This document shows positions 11,556 through 25,300 of a DNA stretch of 64,000 nt, in pieces. This stretch comes from Daphnia pulex (taxonomy: Eukaryota > Arthropoda > Branchiopoda > Diplostraca > Daphniidae). Both the position numbers and the translations under genes were made by a program. The notes below the pieces were generated by a model. The model did not search any database, was not told where the DNA came from, and saw nothing but the letters and a program-made list of their open reading frames with translations. Position 1 is the first letter of the stretch, and the number at the start of each line of letters is the position of its first letter. The stretch is from contig NC_060021.1 of NCBI RefSeq assembly GCF_021134715.1, positions 11,688,501 to 11,752,500 on the forward strand. Reading direction: 5' to 3'.

Positions 11556-14258
11556 ATTGTCTTCTATGCACAGATATGCGTGAGCCTGTCATGTTGCATC
11601 TGTTGAACGATGGGCCCTATTTCTTCCAAAGGAAACGAAAAATCTCGGCCAATTTGCAAGTAAATGGCCGTGCCCAGCACAATCGACGAGGCAGCAGAGC
11701 GTCGACCCATTTGCATTCGTAATGGCCTTTACCGTTTCTTGTTGTGGTTCCCCTTTATTTTTTTGAAGGTGGGCTGGGATATTTTATTAGAAGAATGAAG
11801 TCGATCAGCGGGCACGAACTAAGAGAACATGGCAGCTGGTCGAGTTCTCAGCATCAGCCGATTCGATCCTGATCTTATCCTTGCAAAAGGGCAAGGCTAA
11901 AACCGTCGTTTGTTTGAACAGCAGCAGAATCCCTCACTTCTATTTATCTCAACTCGTTTCTCCCTTTTCTGCTGATGGCTCTCGCCCGTTGTCATATAGA
12001 CTCGGCAATGCTCTCACTGTTCACATTGAACTACTCAACGAGTGCCGGCCGGGATCGTTGACTACTCAAGAGGCTTTTACCATCAGATAGTCTCACCCAT
12101 TGTACACGATGGATATCGCACTGGTCTCTTCTTTGATGCCGGCCCTTCTTTGTAGGCAGACACACCCCGACCCGCGTGATGGAATTGTATAGAGAATATA
12201 CAGACAAGACAATAAGTTGCACTTGAAAATCCTGCCGGCCGGTTATGTTCTATTCTCGTGCGCATATAATAAGACCGTCGACTTATATAGATAAGAAGAT
12301 GATAAGGGAATCAAGTGGACGATTTCCAGTCTTTTCACAATCCTTTTCAATCCCTTTTTCTCTCAGCTGTCATGTGTGTGTGTGGCTGGCGTTGCAGCAG
12401 ACGAGAACCAGCAACTTTATTAAAATCTCGAGTCAATAGACACGACCACAAGATGATACAGCAGCAGCGTAGATGTAGGGGGGAAAGGACTTGTGACGTC
12501 GGATGGATATCGCGGTGCTGTTTAGTAGAACAGAAGGAAAAGGACTTTGGGTTTTTTTTAAATCAGAATTTGGCTGGGCAGGAATGAAGGGGAGAAGAAT
12601 GAAAAAAAGGATGGAAAACGATTCGTATCTTGGGTTGACGGGTTGAATCTTATTCACCACAATGAGGAACGTTACGTGGACTGTTTTGACTAATATAAAA
12701 GACCAAATTTTATCTTTTCCTTTTTTAGTTTTTCTCTATGACAGATTCTCGTCTGATTGCACGGCCCCTGCCACACAGCAACAGGACGAACGGACGGATT
12801 GACTACGAACAGGCAAATGTGCGGTACTTGATGTCCGTCCTTCTCTTTTCTTTTTAAATGTCTTGATCAGCCCCTCCGGACATTGATCATAATTTTGAAT
12901 AGCTTCAAACGAAGAGAAACGGATGACGGCGGCGTCGTGAAATTGACGAGAGAGGAAGTGCGGGAAAATCGAGTCGCGGTTTCCTTTTTTGGGTAATTCA
13001 ACTCCGTCGTTGGCAAAAGACAAAAGAACGTGGACCATTTCTTTCGATAAACAAAAGAGTACTGGCTGCTGGCTTTTGTTTTATACGAGTTGGATGGAGT
13101 GATCAATCAAAGACGAGAGATGAGACAAGTTAATCGCAAGTGGAAATACAATAAGACGAGGGGGGTCTCATCTTTTTATCTCGGCCGGGGGCTTAGCGCA
13201 TCATCTCCGCATCAGCGACCGACGTCAAATTTTCGCATGGCGACATAAAGCGACTCGCACAAATCTTTCACCGAGAAGTAGATCTTTATCTCTTATTCTC
13301 CACCGCAGCCATTGCCGCACATTAAACGGATGAGCGATGGAAAATGTAAAGCGTCGCCGATCCGGTGCTACTGGGATTCGAGTGATTGATTCATCCGCAC
13401 GATAAACCCCGTTCTGTTCGCTGTAGCGTATGACCTCCCGCAGAGCATCAACCCTTACTGCTGTGTATAGTGTCTCCCAACCATCAAAACTTTCCAATGA
13501 TTGTTGCGGATGGAAACAAATTGCAGCGGCAATGCGCGTCGGTCCATCATTTTTGTTCCCACGTTTCTCTTATTCTTTTACACCATTACATTGATAATAA
13601 TAAACCCACATTAATCTGCTGCTGCTGTTGTAGAGAGTCTAACCTACCCTTTTCTCTCATTTGACTCCCCCAACATTTTCGCCTGCCTCCCCCCTCCCTT
13701 ACACTATAGACCCATGCACGCGACTTAGTTAACACAACTCACACTGGTAAGTCTTTCTATAACCCAATTATCCTCCTCTATTCCTCTTGTTACTTGTATC
13801 GGATCATCAAATTGAGTCACAACGCCCTTCGGCACGTTTGAACTGAACGTCCACCCGACCGGCCGCCGTTCGTCGTACAAAAAATGCCGACAAAATCGGC
13901 CCTCAACTTATTATTCGTCTACACGTTTTTCGGGGCTTCTATTGAAATTCAAATCGATTGCCAGTTCGAAATTTGATCGTCACCAAAGGGTCTGAAAGGG
14001 ACACTGTTATTTTTTTAAAATTATACTAGACTCCTCTTCACCCATCCATTTTTTTTTTGTTGTACATGTCTGTGAAAATTTATGAATTTATTCCTACTGC
14101 CATAGTTTAATGAGGCAGGAACTTCCGGCATCCGGTCGATAGAGCCTGGGTCCCATTTACCAGGACGTGAGCACTTAGAAAAAATGTACAATCTAGACGA
14201 AAATATGTGCAAAAGCGAGCGGCAGCAAATGTGTGATGAACATTAACAAATGATGACG

Positions 14259-14279
14259 GCCATCGTATAATACGATGGC
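14259..14279. repeat. 21-bp near-perfect palindrome
   Basis: Two 10-bp arms (GCCATCGTAT and its exact reverse complement) around a single central base, in noncoding DNA. It could be a dimeric transcription-factor site or chance. Confidence 0.6.
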
Positions 14280-16930
14280 GGAATTCATTCGAGGGAAAAC
14301 AATAAAATCAAAGTTGGTTTCTGCTGTCTAGAGGAAATCGCAATGGAACTTGACGGTCTCAAAAGCAGTTGAAACTTGTTCATTAGCGGAAATTAACGCG
14401 AGGGACACCCAAATTGCAGCAGACGAGTATTAGAGGGGAATGGGAGTTTGGGTGCCGAGCAATTTTAAAAGTGAGCATCGGTTGCGTGTGGGCTCGCTTG
14501 TGTCATTAGCACCACGTCCGCATCCAGACGGATAAGGTTCATCCGCATTCTTCCGCCAATTTGCATAATTGCCCCCAAAACTTCACAACAACAACAACCA
14601 GTTAAGTAGCACAGGGCAGCACAAAACAACCAAAGGAGACGATTTCAAGTTGTCTGGGTCATTAGCAAGTCAGATAAGAAAATTCTCCATTGGCCATTTG
14701 AAAATGAAATCGACAAATGGACTTGATTAAAGATAAAGAGAATAACGATAAAATGATGTTGAATTCAAGGTAGTAAATGCAACAGCATGGAACTCTAATA
14801 AATGGCCAATAGGAAACGGAATCACGGCTATTAAAAAGATGCACACAATTCCGACTGTTTCCGGTCAGTTATTTATTTGGACGGGTGGATCGTGGATGGC
14901 CAGCACGAGACAACGTGTTCGTGATTGAATAGACAATTGGCACGCCATGGTTTCTCCTGTTGTACTGATGTTACATTTCAATAAAAAATAGAAACTGAAC
15001 AACTGAACCATCTGATAATCAAAACTATAAAAGTTGGAATTGATCCGGGCGGATGGGTGCAGTGCACAGTGCAGTGGTAGACCGACTAACAACAAGGCGC
15101 GACATCTTTGAATGCAAAACAGACGGGAGAAAAAAGAAGCAGTCCAACTTTATCTAATCTCGCAATAGCCATCCGTCCCTCGCTCCCTCCTCTCATTCTG
15201 AATTCATTAAAGATATCCATCGATGGATATGTTTCTGATGGAAGTCATAGTGCCAAAATAGGAAGTCTCTAGCCGGAAACGGTATATATACTCCTCAACG
15301 TTCGATTGCGAGCCCCAGGATAACATCGCTCCCCCACTCCACTTGAATTGTGTCAGTTCCAGCGGTTCACTGGAACATTATCTCAATGTTCCTTTTACTG
15401 CCGGTAGAGACTCAAACAACGATGACTCAATGGGCGAATCACATCCACTTTAATGCATTTCGTTTGTTCCCGAAGAGATGGAACACGTACAAAATAAAAA
15501 AAGGGGTTCTATTCGTCAGTCAAGTGCTAAACGCAAAGACAACTCGACTGGAAATGATTTGTTTGAATTCGATCCATCTATAGCAGTTGATGGTCTGGAA
15601 CAGGGAAAAAAAAGAAGCAGTAGCAGTTCAGTGATGGCACACCACTGGATGAAAGTTCCAGCAGTTCAGCCACTCCAAATGTTTAAAAGTAAAGTCGTTT
15701 GACCCGAAAAGAAAAAGTGACACACGAGAGACACTCCGGTACTCACAACGCGCGCTGTGCCATCTTTCAACTCTTGAATAAGATCTTCCTTGTACACTTT
15801 CCTCCCTTTCTCGTGTTGTTATGCAATGTGCTCTAGGAAGAATTGTCACACTGAAAGAAAAGAGTAACCCTTAGAGTAACTAGAACCGGGGATCAGGCGA
15901 GGATCTCTGGCCCCCATCTTTTTTTTTCTCTCTCCAAGTTTGCTCGTGAGCGTACCTCTTCTTTTTCCTGTCTCTTCATTCTTCATTCGCTTTGGCCTCA
16001 ACTTGATTTTATATTTATGTTGTTGTCTCGTGGCTTGGTGCTAGTGGTGACCAGATGTTGAAGGAATTTCCCTTCTAATTTGCTGGAACCCCCCGAGAAA
16101 AAGAAACTGTCATCTACAAGAAAACTACTGTGCGCAGCCTCTTTTGTTTGGTTCAAATAGACGAGAAATTTTGAAATTTTATTATTTTTTCTTGAGCTAA
16201 TGGGGAGATAGAGAGAGAAGGCCTTTCCTCCTTGTGACTTCACCTAGTCTTTTTTATTAAGGAGCCATAGAATCTTATCGGTCAACGGAGTCGCTCTGCA
16301 ATAAAAAAGTCGCATCGAAGACACGAGAAAGAAAAGGAGAAAGAAACGATAATTTTTTACTGCGCTGGGCAGGATCGAGGAGCAACAGCAGGAGCAACAA
16401 AGACGTTTGGGGGGTGCCATATAACAAGTGCTGCTGACGAATGCCAGACCAATTGTTTCAGACGTCGACATGTTTTTCCTTATTCTTTTCTTAACAAACC
16501 GGAAAAAAAAAAGTTTCAAACATCAACGCAGCACACGCCAAGTAAATTATCTCTAAATGGGATTGAATTCATTTTATTCGTGCGGTAGGAAGTGAAAGAG
16601 AAAAAATGGAGGAAACGAAATAGTTGCCGGGCTTCTCTTTTCCGGTTAAAAGAAGCCAAACGAATTTTTCAATTTGATTGAATCAAAAATTTCGTTTGAT
16701 TCCCAAGTTATAAGACGACGATTTTATAATCTTCATTTTGATTGATGTAATAATGTACGCCTTTATGTAATAAATAATCATTTTGCTACTGCGACTGAGA
16801 AGGAGTTGGCTAAGAAATGGGAATCGATTCGGTTGGAGGCGCGGATGATGATGGAAAGATACGCGACGTGGGGGTCATTATTCATTAAGGACTCCCCCTC
16901 ACCCACAACAAGAAGAAGAAATGAATGATT

Positions 16931-16948
16931 ATCATCATCATCATCATC
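16931..16948. repeat. ATC trinucleotide run
   Basis: Six tandem ATC units in noncoding sequence. Confidence 0.9.
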
Positions 16949-19900
16949 CGTGTGCTCTATTGCGATGATGATCAAATGACACGCGAGAGTTGCCAAGGAA
17001 ATCAATTATAAAAAACCATCCCTGTTTTTAATTGTTGATCTTTCCAAATAAATGCTTTACTATCCCAACCACCCTGAGTCAAAGTGTCAGCTGTGCGATA
17101 AAAACTTCTGGCTAGTTACATATTGACTGGCTACCACAGGAGAGCAGCCCTATTGTTTCCCCACTTCAGAGGAGTTTTGGATCCAATGAAATTCCAGCTA
17201 AAAAAAAGGGGGGAAAAAAATAACTGTTGGCGAGTTTGGCGGGTGAAAATTGATGAACGATGTCGTTCAACTGGGGCGATGGCCCAACATCAGACTAACA
17301 GCATAACGCTGTGCATACCCCGACCAGTTTGGCCGCTTTTTCCTGTCGAGACTTCGGGCAACTTTTTCCCCTTTTTCTCCCCCCCCCCTCCATTTCCCTT
17401 CTGATTCTGATGTATTTCATTTGAATAAAAGATGTTGCACTTGTACCCATAGACGCAAGAAGAAGCTACGCAATGGACACGACAAGACCCCCCTCTCTCT
17501 TTTCGCTATCCGTGTGTAGGGGGGAAGAATCAGTCGGAAGGAGAGAGACCGAAATTATTATTCATTTATGCAGTTGGGTGATGGTGGTGTACATAGTGCT
17601 GGCCAGCAGAGAAAGAGATCGATGCGCCTTTTTTGTGTTTCTTGTCAGAGTATTTGTTTTTCGAATGGATGGAAGACACTCTCCGGGTGAACTACGCGAG
17701 TCAATTATTTCTTCTCCCGAATTGCGTGCACTTACATTTCCGGGGCTGAGGGGGTTGTTTTCTTCTCCCTTCTCCCTCACCCTCGCCTCAATGACAGTGA
17801 ATGAAAATCTCATCGATGGAAGGATGGATGCCCTTCCTGTTTATGCCGCAACTCGCTTTCTCTTTTCTCTGTTACCCTGAACGAGAGATATCACAACAGA
17901 GATAAAACAGTAACATCATCGAGTTGGCTATAACGTCTTCATCCGGTCCCCCCACCCCCCTTTTAAAACTAGCTTTCTGGGTTAATGTAAACAGTGATGA
18001 CTGTCCTCCGTCAAAAGTCAAAAGTGGTTTGATCTTTCCGTTTCGTCCGACTGCTAATGCTAATTGATAACCTTTTTCTTCTTCTTAGACGATCTCGACA
18101 CTTTCTCGTCTCTCACTAATTGGCGTTGGAGAGGGCCATCATTCATCCCATTCGAAAATAGACTGTCGTTGTAATTTTTCTTCCGCTAGGACTCTATTAT
18201 ATGAAAATAGTTTGAATGCAGCACGTTCCACATGCGCATCTACAAAAAGGAGGGACATTCAACAAAGAAAGAAAGAAGAAGAGAAAAAGTGGAAATCTAA
18301 AATTTCAATAGATATCGAGAAAATTGCGTCACACGAACTGTCACCGGATCTTCAAAGAATCTGGGCAATGTCGTCTATTGACCCTCGCGTGCTTGACGGC
18401 CGTCGACGCTCTATTTCATCTCGACTCAATTTCAGAAAAACGAGGAGAGACTGGCAAATGTCAAAGCGTCTTTGTCATCCGACGTGCATCGCATTCCGAT
18501 CCATCCAATAGGATCGCCACCGGATTAGATTTCTGGATCCACGGGGGCCAGCAGAAAGAGCCGTTACCTTTTCAAACTTTAGTTTCCACCGATTCGTTGG
18601 ACTGTCGATGCACGTACGAACAGAAACGATTCAATATGTGAGATGCAACTTAATGCGGAGCTTGGACAAGTTTCAACTAGAAAGATGAAGGACAGAAAAG
18701 AGCAGGGAATCTCAGCTCTCAACATTTAACGATGGGGAGAAACACAATTGGCACCTGATGAGTTTTATGCTGAAACTTTTTCCCATTACGGCTATTGTTC
18801 TTCTTAGTATCTGACGTTTAATCGCCTTTCATTCAAATCACACCCTCTTTTATTCCTCCAGTTACCTCCCCAGCAGTTTGAATAAAAGACTCGACCAAAT
18901 CAAATTGCATGACTCTAAAAAGGGAATATGCACATCGATTTGGATGCGCATGTTTTTTGTTGTTTTTTTCCTGTTCCCACGCTGAATCGACTGTACACAC
19001 GAACATCATATTTCCCTTGATATTCCCCCCCCCTTGTCTAAACTGGTCCAAGTGTTTGTACGCGCGATGCGGTTTTTTCCAGCAGTGACCGACAAAAGGC
19101 CATTCAATTCAGTTTTCCCCTCTCGCTCAACAGGCCGGCAGGAAACACACTGGCAAATGTATGCCCCCCATATCTCATATGTATTGGAGTCTGTGCGCGC
19201 GCACACAAACACACACGCTGGGCTGGGCCGGTCGTTTTTTGTATTTCCACCCAAAACAAGTTGGGGCGACGAGGGTGCCCGCATCTTCCTCCGCGGCTCT
19301 TCTCCTATCCATATCGTTCTCCATTCATTCATTGGAAAAAGATGAAAAAGAAAAAAATGATCGACTTCAAAAGGCCATTGAGGAGGGACGGAGTCTCTTT
19401 TCTTCTTCTCCTCCGACCAGCAGATACTTAAAGGGGGAAGAAAAGACTTTGGCGGAAGGGAATTGGAAGAAATATGGAAGACATACGATACCAATAACAT
19501 CTACGAAAAATAATAATCTCTTCTGCTCCTTCAATTTCTTCCCTTGTGATCGTCCCCATCGCCTTGGAAAGATGTCGAGCAATAAGTTTCGTTTCTCGGT
19601 TTCAATCGAGTCGAATCCAACAGAGATTTACAACTCCAAAGAACGACGTGAATGCCAACGAATAAAGGGAAGAATTAAAAATGCGCAGTTCAATTCGAGT
19701 TTCGAGAGAGAAGGAAGGAAAGAACTCTCAAACTTTTGAAGAAATAATTCATCGTACGGAGCCCGCCGTCGATCCAATTATCTCTGATTTATTAACATTC
19801 CGCAGTGGAGATGTGTGACAAGGTCTAACCGTGAAGACGTACGCAGTGACACCCAAAATCTAAATCCAACAACAAATGTCGTCCTGTGAGCTGTGACTTA

Positions 19901-22352
19901 ACTGGAAACTGTGGACCGCATAACCCATCGATGACGTACGAACGCGGTCCAGGCATTTGGCGTTTCACAGTTCATCAGTCGAAAACGGATTAATGATGTT
20001 TTAAATGAGGACTAGATGACGAATCCATCGAGAGATGGATGGGCCACACTACGTCCACTGGCGCACCTTTGGGTAACCAAGTCTCTTTTTTGACAACGAG
20101 TCGCCTGATTTATTGACACGCAACCGCCAGTTTTACCCCCAAAATAGCGTCGCCTCAACCAACGAAAAGGCGCCGCCATTGCCGAAAGAAAAGCACCAAA
20201 AAACAAAAATTGAGATGAAAGATGTGGTCATCAGACACCCAAAATTGAGTATAAAAATAAACAAGTCCCCAAGAGAGAGCCATCAGAGTCAACGACCTGT
20301 ACGATAAAGATAATGGCCCCAGCCCCCCCCCTTTTTTTAACGACATGTGTATTGCACGCGGGACATTGTGAGATCTCAATGGGGATGTCATTTTCAACAG
20401 AGAATCGATTGAATTGGCTTCCCCATTGCTCCCCAATAATCCTCTCTGATCCCCCGTTGTGAACGTCGTTCCTTTTTCACATGGGACCGGTTGCTCAACC
20501 AAACGTCAACAGCCCTAACAACATATTGCGCGCACAACAACTAGACTCGACAACTACATTGGTGGTCCTACAAACAGGACAAGAAATCGATTCATCAAAA
20601 AATATTTCAACCCTCTGCATTATTCTATAGACAAGCAGAGATCGAATATCGAATCGTAAAAAGAAATGGAAATTTCAATATGAAAATGGCTGTACTTTTT
20701 GTTACGTTCAAGTGAAACTGAATCCATCTTCCTGCGGATGAATTGGTCCTCCCATTTCTTTGGTATCGTGCCGAACACGCCTTCCCATGCAACGAATAAA
20801 GAAATGCATTTCCAATCTAAATTTCGTTCGTTTTCTTATTCTTCTCTACAATTTTGTTACTGGGTTATTATTCAGCAGCAATCATCAAACAGAATATAAC
20901 TCGAGTTTGATTGCATGTTACGAAAATCAGCTTCAATAAGCTGCCCGATTCCAATGTGAATAAAACATTCGAGAAAGCAGTTGAATGATGCGGATTATTC
21001 CCGTTTTGTTTTGCTCTCAGCAATTTCGTTTAAGCAACGCCAACGACCAAATTCAGATTTTTCTTTGGATGGCACAGGCTTGCATGGTGCAACTAAAAAC
21101 TAATCACCAAGAAAACGAATCTCGAAAACAAATGAGAGAAAGCCAGCGGACCAGAGCTCACAATTATTTCTTTCTAAATTAACAAACGCTACCAGAAATA
21201 AAGTTAATATCGAAAAAGGCAACTAACTCGTCGTCCACCTTTCGTGTTTTGTTGCTTCCCAACTTTTTTTTTTCAGATGACCAGCCGTGGCCAGCCTGTG
21301 ATGTTGAGAGAGCTGTTAAAATCCACACGCTGGCCATCGTTTCGTGTTGCGGGAGGTTAGCGTTTGAAAGAGAAAGAATCAGCGCCAAAGGCAACATTTT
21401 ACATACTCAAAAAAGTATTTAGTCCCGTGTGTCGTTCGAGTGTGTCTGTCTGCCCAGCTTAACAATAACACCAAAGTGCTCCTGCTGTTGATTTTCCAAT
21501 CCAGTTGACCGTATAAGGTCCCTCACCTCATTACGCATTCACACTGTCAGAGAGAGAGAGAGATCTATAATTGGTTGTGCTTTTAGACATGTGTGGATAC
21601 ATAAACTTGTGCTGCTCTCGTCTAAGTGTCGAACTATTTTGGTTTCGAAACTTCCAACTTTTCCGCTCCTTCGTTTCTTTAGAGAGAAAGAGCGGACCAG
21701 CATTTAACTCGACTGTAAAACAAATAACCAGCTAAGTGTGTGTGCGTCTACCCTTCGTTTTCTTTCCTTTTTCTCCGATTCTTGTGGTGAGCACCGCTCG
21801 TTTTTCTGTTTGAGCAGAGACGTCAGCGGGAGGCCTCGTCTGTCGTTCGTTCTCAAGACTGTGTAAAAGGCAACGCTGCTGCTGGATGAATCCGCACAAA
21901 AGATTCCAGGCTCCTTCTTATACCCCTCGCTGGTTTGGAAACCATCCGCACGATAGCGACGACTATATCATTCATCATCATCGAGTCACTGAATCTTTTT
22001 CTTTTCTTTTAAATTTCAGCGTCGTCATTGGGGAGATAAAAAGAAAGAAAAAGAAATCACACATCAAATGATTTGATGGTTAATCAAAATGCAATCAGGG
22101 ACAAGAAGAAGTTGGGAAACAAATCTCCAATTTGATTTTTATGGGCAATTAGTTTGGGAGCTTATATTTCTTTCATGGCAATCACGCAGGTGTATAATGC
22201 CTTGCTGCTCGGATGAATAAATCCCCGTAATAACGTCAAGGGATCACAGTTTAATTGGGCGTGTCAACCGAGTGAATGCGAGTGAATGAACAGCTTTGAT
22301 CGTTTGTCCTTTTCCTTTCTTTTACACAATTTTGAAAAGGAGGAAAAAGGGA

Positions 22353-22366
22353 GGGGGGGGGGGGGG
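22353..22366. repeat. 14-nt G homopolymer
   Basis: An uninterrupted G run inside a purine-rich stretch (GGAGGAAAAAGGGAGGG on its left). It is prone to assembly error and could form a G-rich secondary structure. Confidence 0.9.
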
Positions 22367-25300
22367 ACCGGGATCGTCGATCAATCAACGAACCAGAAAG
22401 GCGAAGAAAAGAAGAGAAGAAGAAGCGACTGTCTGCAAAAGTTGGCGGAGAAGTGAACGACGCGACTCCCGCGATGAAAGGTCCAGCAACCCCCAAACGA
22501 CAAGGACCTCTGAGACCCAACGGTCGAGATATTTCAATAAATGAACTGCGGACTGTCTCCAATGTGAAGGACTCGAGGATTTATTTTATTCGAGCCTATT
22601 GGTTCATTCAACAAGCCGAAATTGAATAAAGAGCTCGAATGCCAATGTAACCAAATGTAAAAGAGATGAAGGGGGGACACAATTAGAAGACGGCAGCGAT
22701 TAGCAAACTCGCAAACATGGAGTCACGACCAACGTGACGTGGCAAATGGAAAAGAAAACGAAACGAATGGAGGCGGCTAACCAACTATGGGGAGTGTGGC
22801 GTTACAAACAGGCGCGAAATTCGAACCACTTCGATTGTTTTGTATCCAACACTATGGGAAAAGCAAAAAGGAAAAGAGGATGGCATCCACTAAAACATAT
22901 CCCCCTTTTCCCCTTTTCAAGCGCAAAATAAAGAACTGGAAAAATACACACACAGTCAGCCCATGTTTGGTGTATAATACTGGAAAAAAAAGGAGAGGAG
23001 GAAATGAATATTGAAATGTTTTTCTCGTGCCAGACTGCGTGGCTCTTCTTCTTCTACGCTACGCGTGTGTGGAGCTCTCAGCACGTCCTTTTGTGTCGTG
23101 CTGGGTCTCTTTCTCTTTGAATTCCTCACATCTTCCCATCATCGCAGTCTGGCGATGGAATCCCGCAGACCGCACGATTCTTTCCCTCAAGCCACAACAT
23201 GTGTTCTTTCGACATGAAAGTTCCTTTCTGTACATTATTATTATCTGTGTTTCTCGGTTTAGTCAGCGATCCACACAGATTGCGACGGACCGTATCGGCC
23301 TGTCGTTTTGATCACGTGACAAACCTGATGAGGAGGATGATGGTGAAATTGGGATTATTCCTTCTGTTCAGATTTCAGGACGACAATGGGATCCTTCGTA
23401 TAGGCCCACCAGATGTTTGGAATCATTTTTGAAGCTTGCGTATCTGTTTCTGTGTTTAATAACGTGCGTGTTTCTCAAAACTCTCGTTCAATTTAAATGC
23501 GGGTCATTTGGATTGTTATACGATTGCAATTAATAAAAAATGATTTCAACCACGTCATTGGCAGTCGATTAAAAACAGTTGGTGGGGTTGGAACAAGAAA
23601 CTGATCCTATCCCAATCGCCCAAATGAAATGCGCCGGCGACGTTTGATCAGTCGATACTCACGACCTGGTTTTTTACTGCATCACTGCAGATGATGAGCG
23701 TGAGATGGGGGGATAAGGAATTGAGGGTCTGATTTAACCTCATCATTTGATTTGGTTCAATACATTGAGAATTTGGCCGAATTTGGCGTTTCATTCTATT
23801 TATTCAATTTTTTTAAAGAAATAGTTCAAAGTTTCTTGAAAGAAGTTGATTTGATTTTTCTTCATTTCTAAGTTTCCAGTTTGATTTGTTTTGTTTTCTG
23901 TTGACTTTCAGAGGGAAAACAAGAAATCTGAACAACATGAAAATCTTCCCTGCGCATCTGATCGTCTTTTCCCGATCCAACTCTCCAACTGATTGACTGA
24001 TCTGCATGCATTTGCATTGGTAATGAACACGCACGCTCCCAATAGGACACATCGCGCACGCAACTCAGAGAGACGCAAACACCCGGTGCGTGTGGCTGGC
24101 AAGAAAACACAAAAATGTCGAAATCAAATTCTTTCCATTTTCCTAAAGAAAGGAAAAAGAAATTCCCAGAAAAAAAAACTATAGAGAGGGGATTGAACGA
24201 CAGGTGGAGAGATGAATAATCATTCAAATAAGCCAAGTCGAAAAGAAGAAGAAAAGAAAAACAGCTTTTGCGGTTGCTGGTCGTTGTTTGTTTACACATT
24301 CGGTTGGGCTTGTCGAGTGTTTTGCGCCACAACTCGACAAGAAAAACGACAGACGTGAATGCCAAAAGGATGTTGTTACACAACAAGTGGCCAACTGTTT
24401 ATTCCTTTCGAGCGGGGCGAGGAGGACGCCCGAAAACAACACACCACCCACCGAGAGTCGATCAGCGTTCAATCACTCCCGATATTCTTTGTCTTCGGTC
24501 GGTATATCAATTCGATTCGGTTCATTTAATTTGTCGGTAGGTAAAAAGACAAGAAACAGAAAAATAAAAAGTGAAAACAAAAACAAAATGTTGATCTCCC
24601 TTTCCAAAAATAAATGCAAATGCAAATTCGGCTGCAAAGGAATTAGGTATTGAATTTTTGGTATATTCGATTATGAAAAAGACGGATCGACTGGATTCGG
24701 CAACTTTATTGTTGAGTTTTTTTTTAACTTGTAATCTGTACAGATGTATTTGAGACGCAAATGAAAGTCAACGTCGTCTTTCCATGGGCATTTACGTCAT
24801 GTAAAACTCAAATTGCAGCAAAAGCAGCCGGCCTGTCATTAAAAATCCATTTCGGAGGTGGAAAAGGACGACGACGATTTTGGAACTTTTGTTTCACCCC
24901 CCAAAATAGAAAATTCTTTTCATATTTTCAAATTCCCCCACTCAGAAAAAAGATGACGATAAACGGTCCGGCAAAACATTTTCCTTTGGTGTGTCTGTCC
25001 GTTTGTCCGCACCGGGAGGAGAAAAACGACGAGCAAAATGTCTGAAATGTGGTGCCGAGGTGATTTCCAACGCGCACCGTCAAGAAAACAAAACAAAAGG
25101 GAAAATATCAAAACAAAAGAAAGAAGAAAACATCTTGGTCGGAACGGTGCCCTATGTAATTTAGCGTCGTAAACATTTAGTGATTTAAAACAAAAGAAAA
25201 AATTCTTATGGAGAGGAAGAAGAACACGATACGAAAATGACGACCAACACGAAAGAGACTGACGCATCCCTACCCCATTTTTACTTTTCGTCATTTTCAC

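Noticed and set aside
13225-13497. Minus-strand 90-codon frame with mixed composition
   Set aside because: Reads somewhat protein-like, but there are no splice sites, promoter or recognisable family, and it lies amid noncoding sequence.
17473-17880. Plus-strand 135-codon frame
   Set aside because: Composition follows T- and CT-rich DNA, with no domain and no neighbouring exons.
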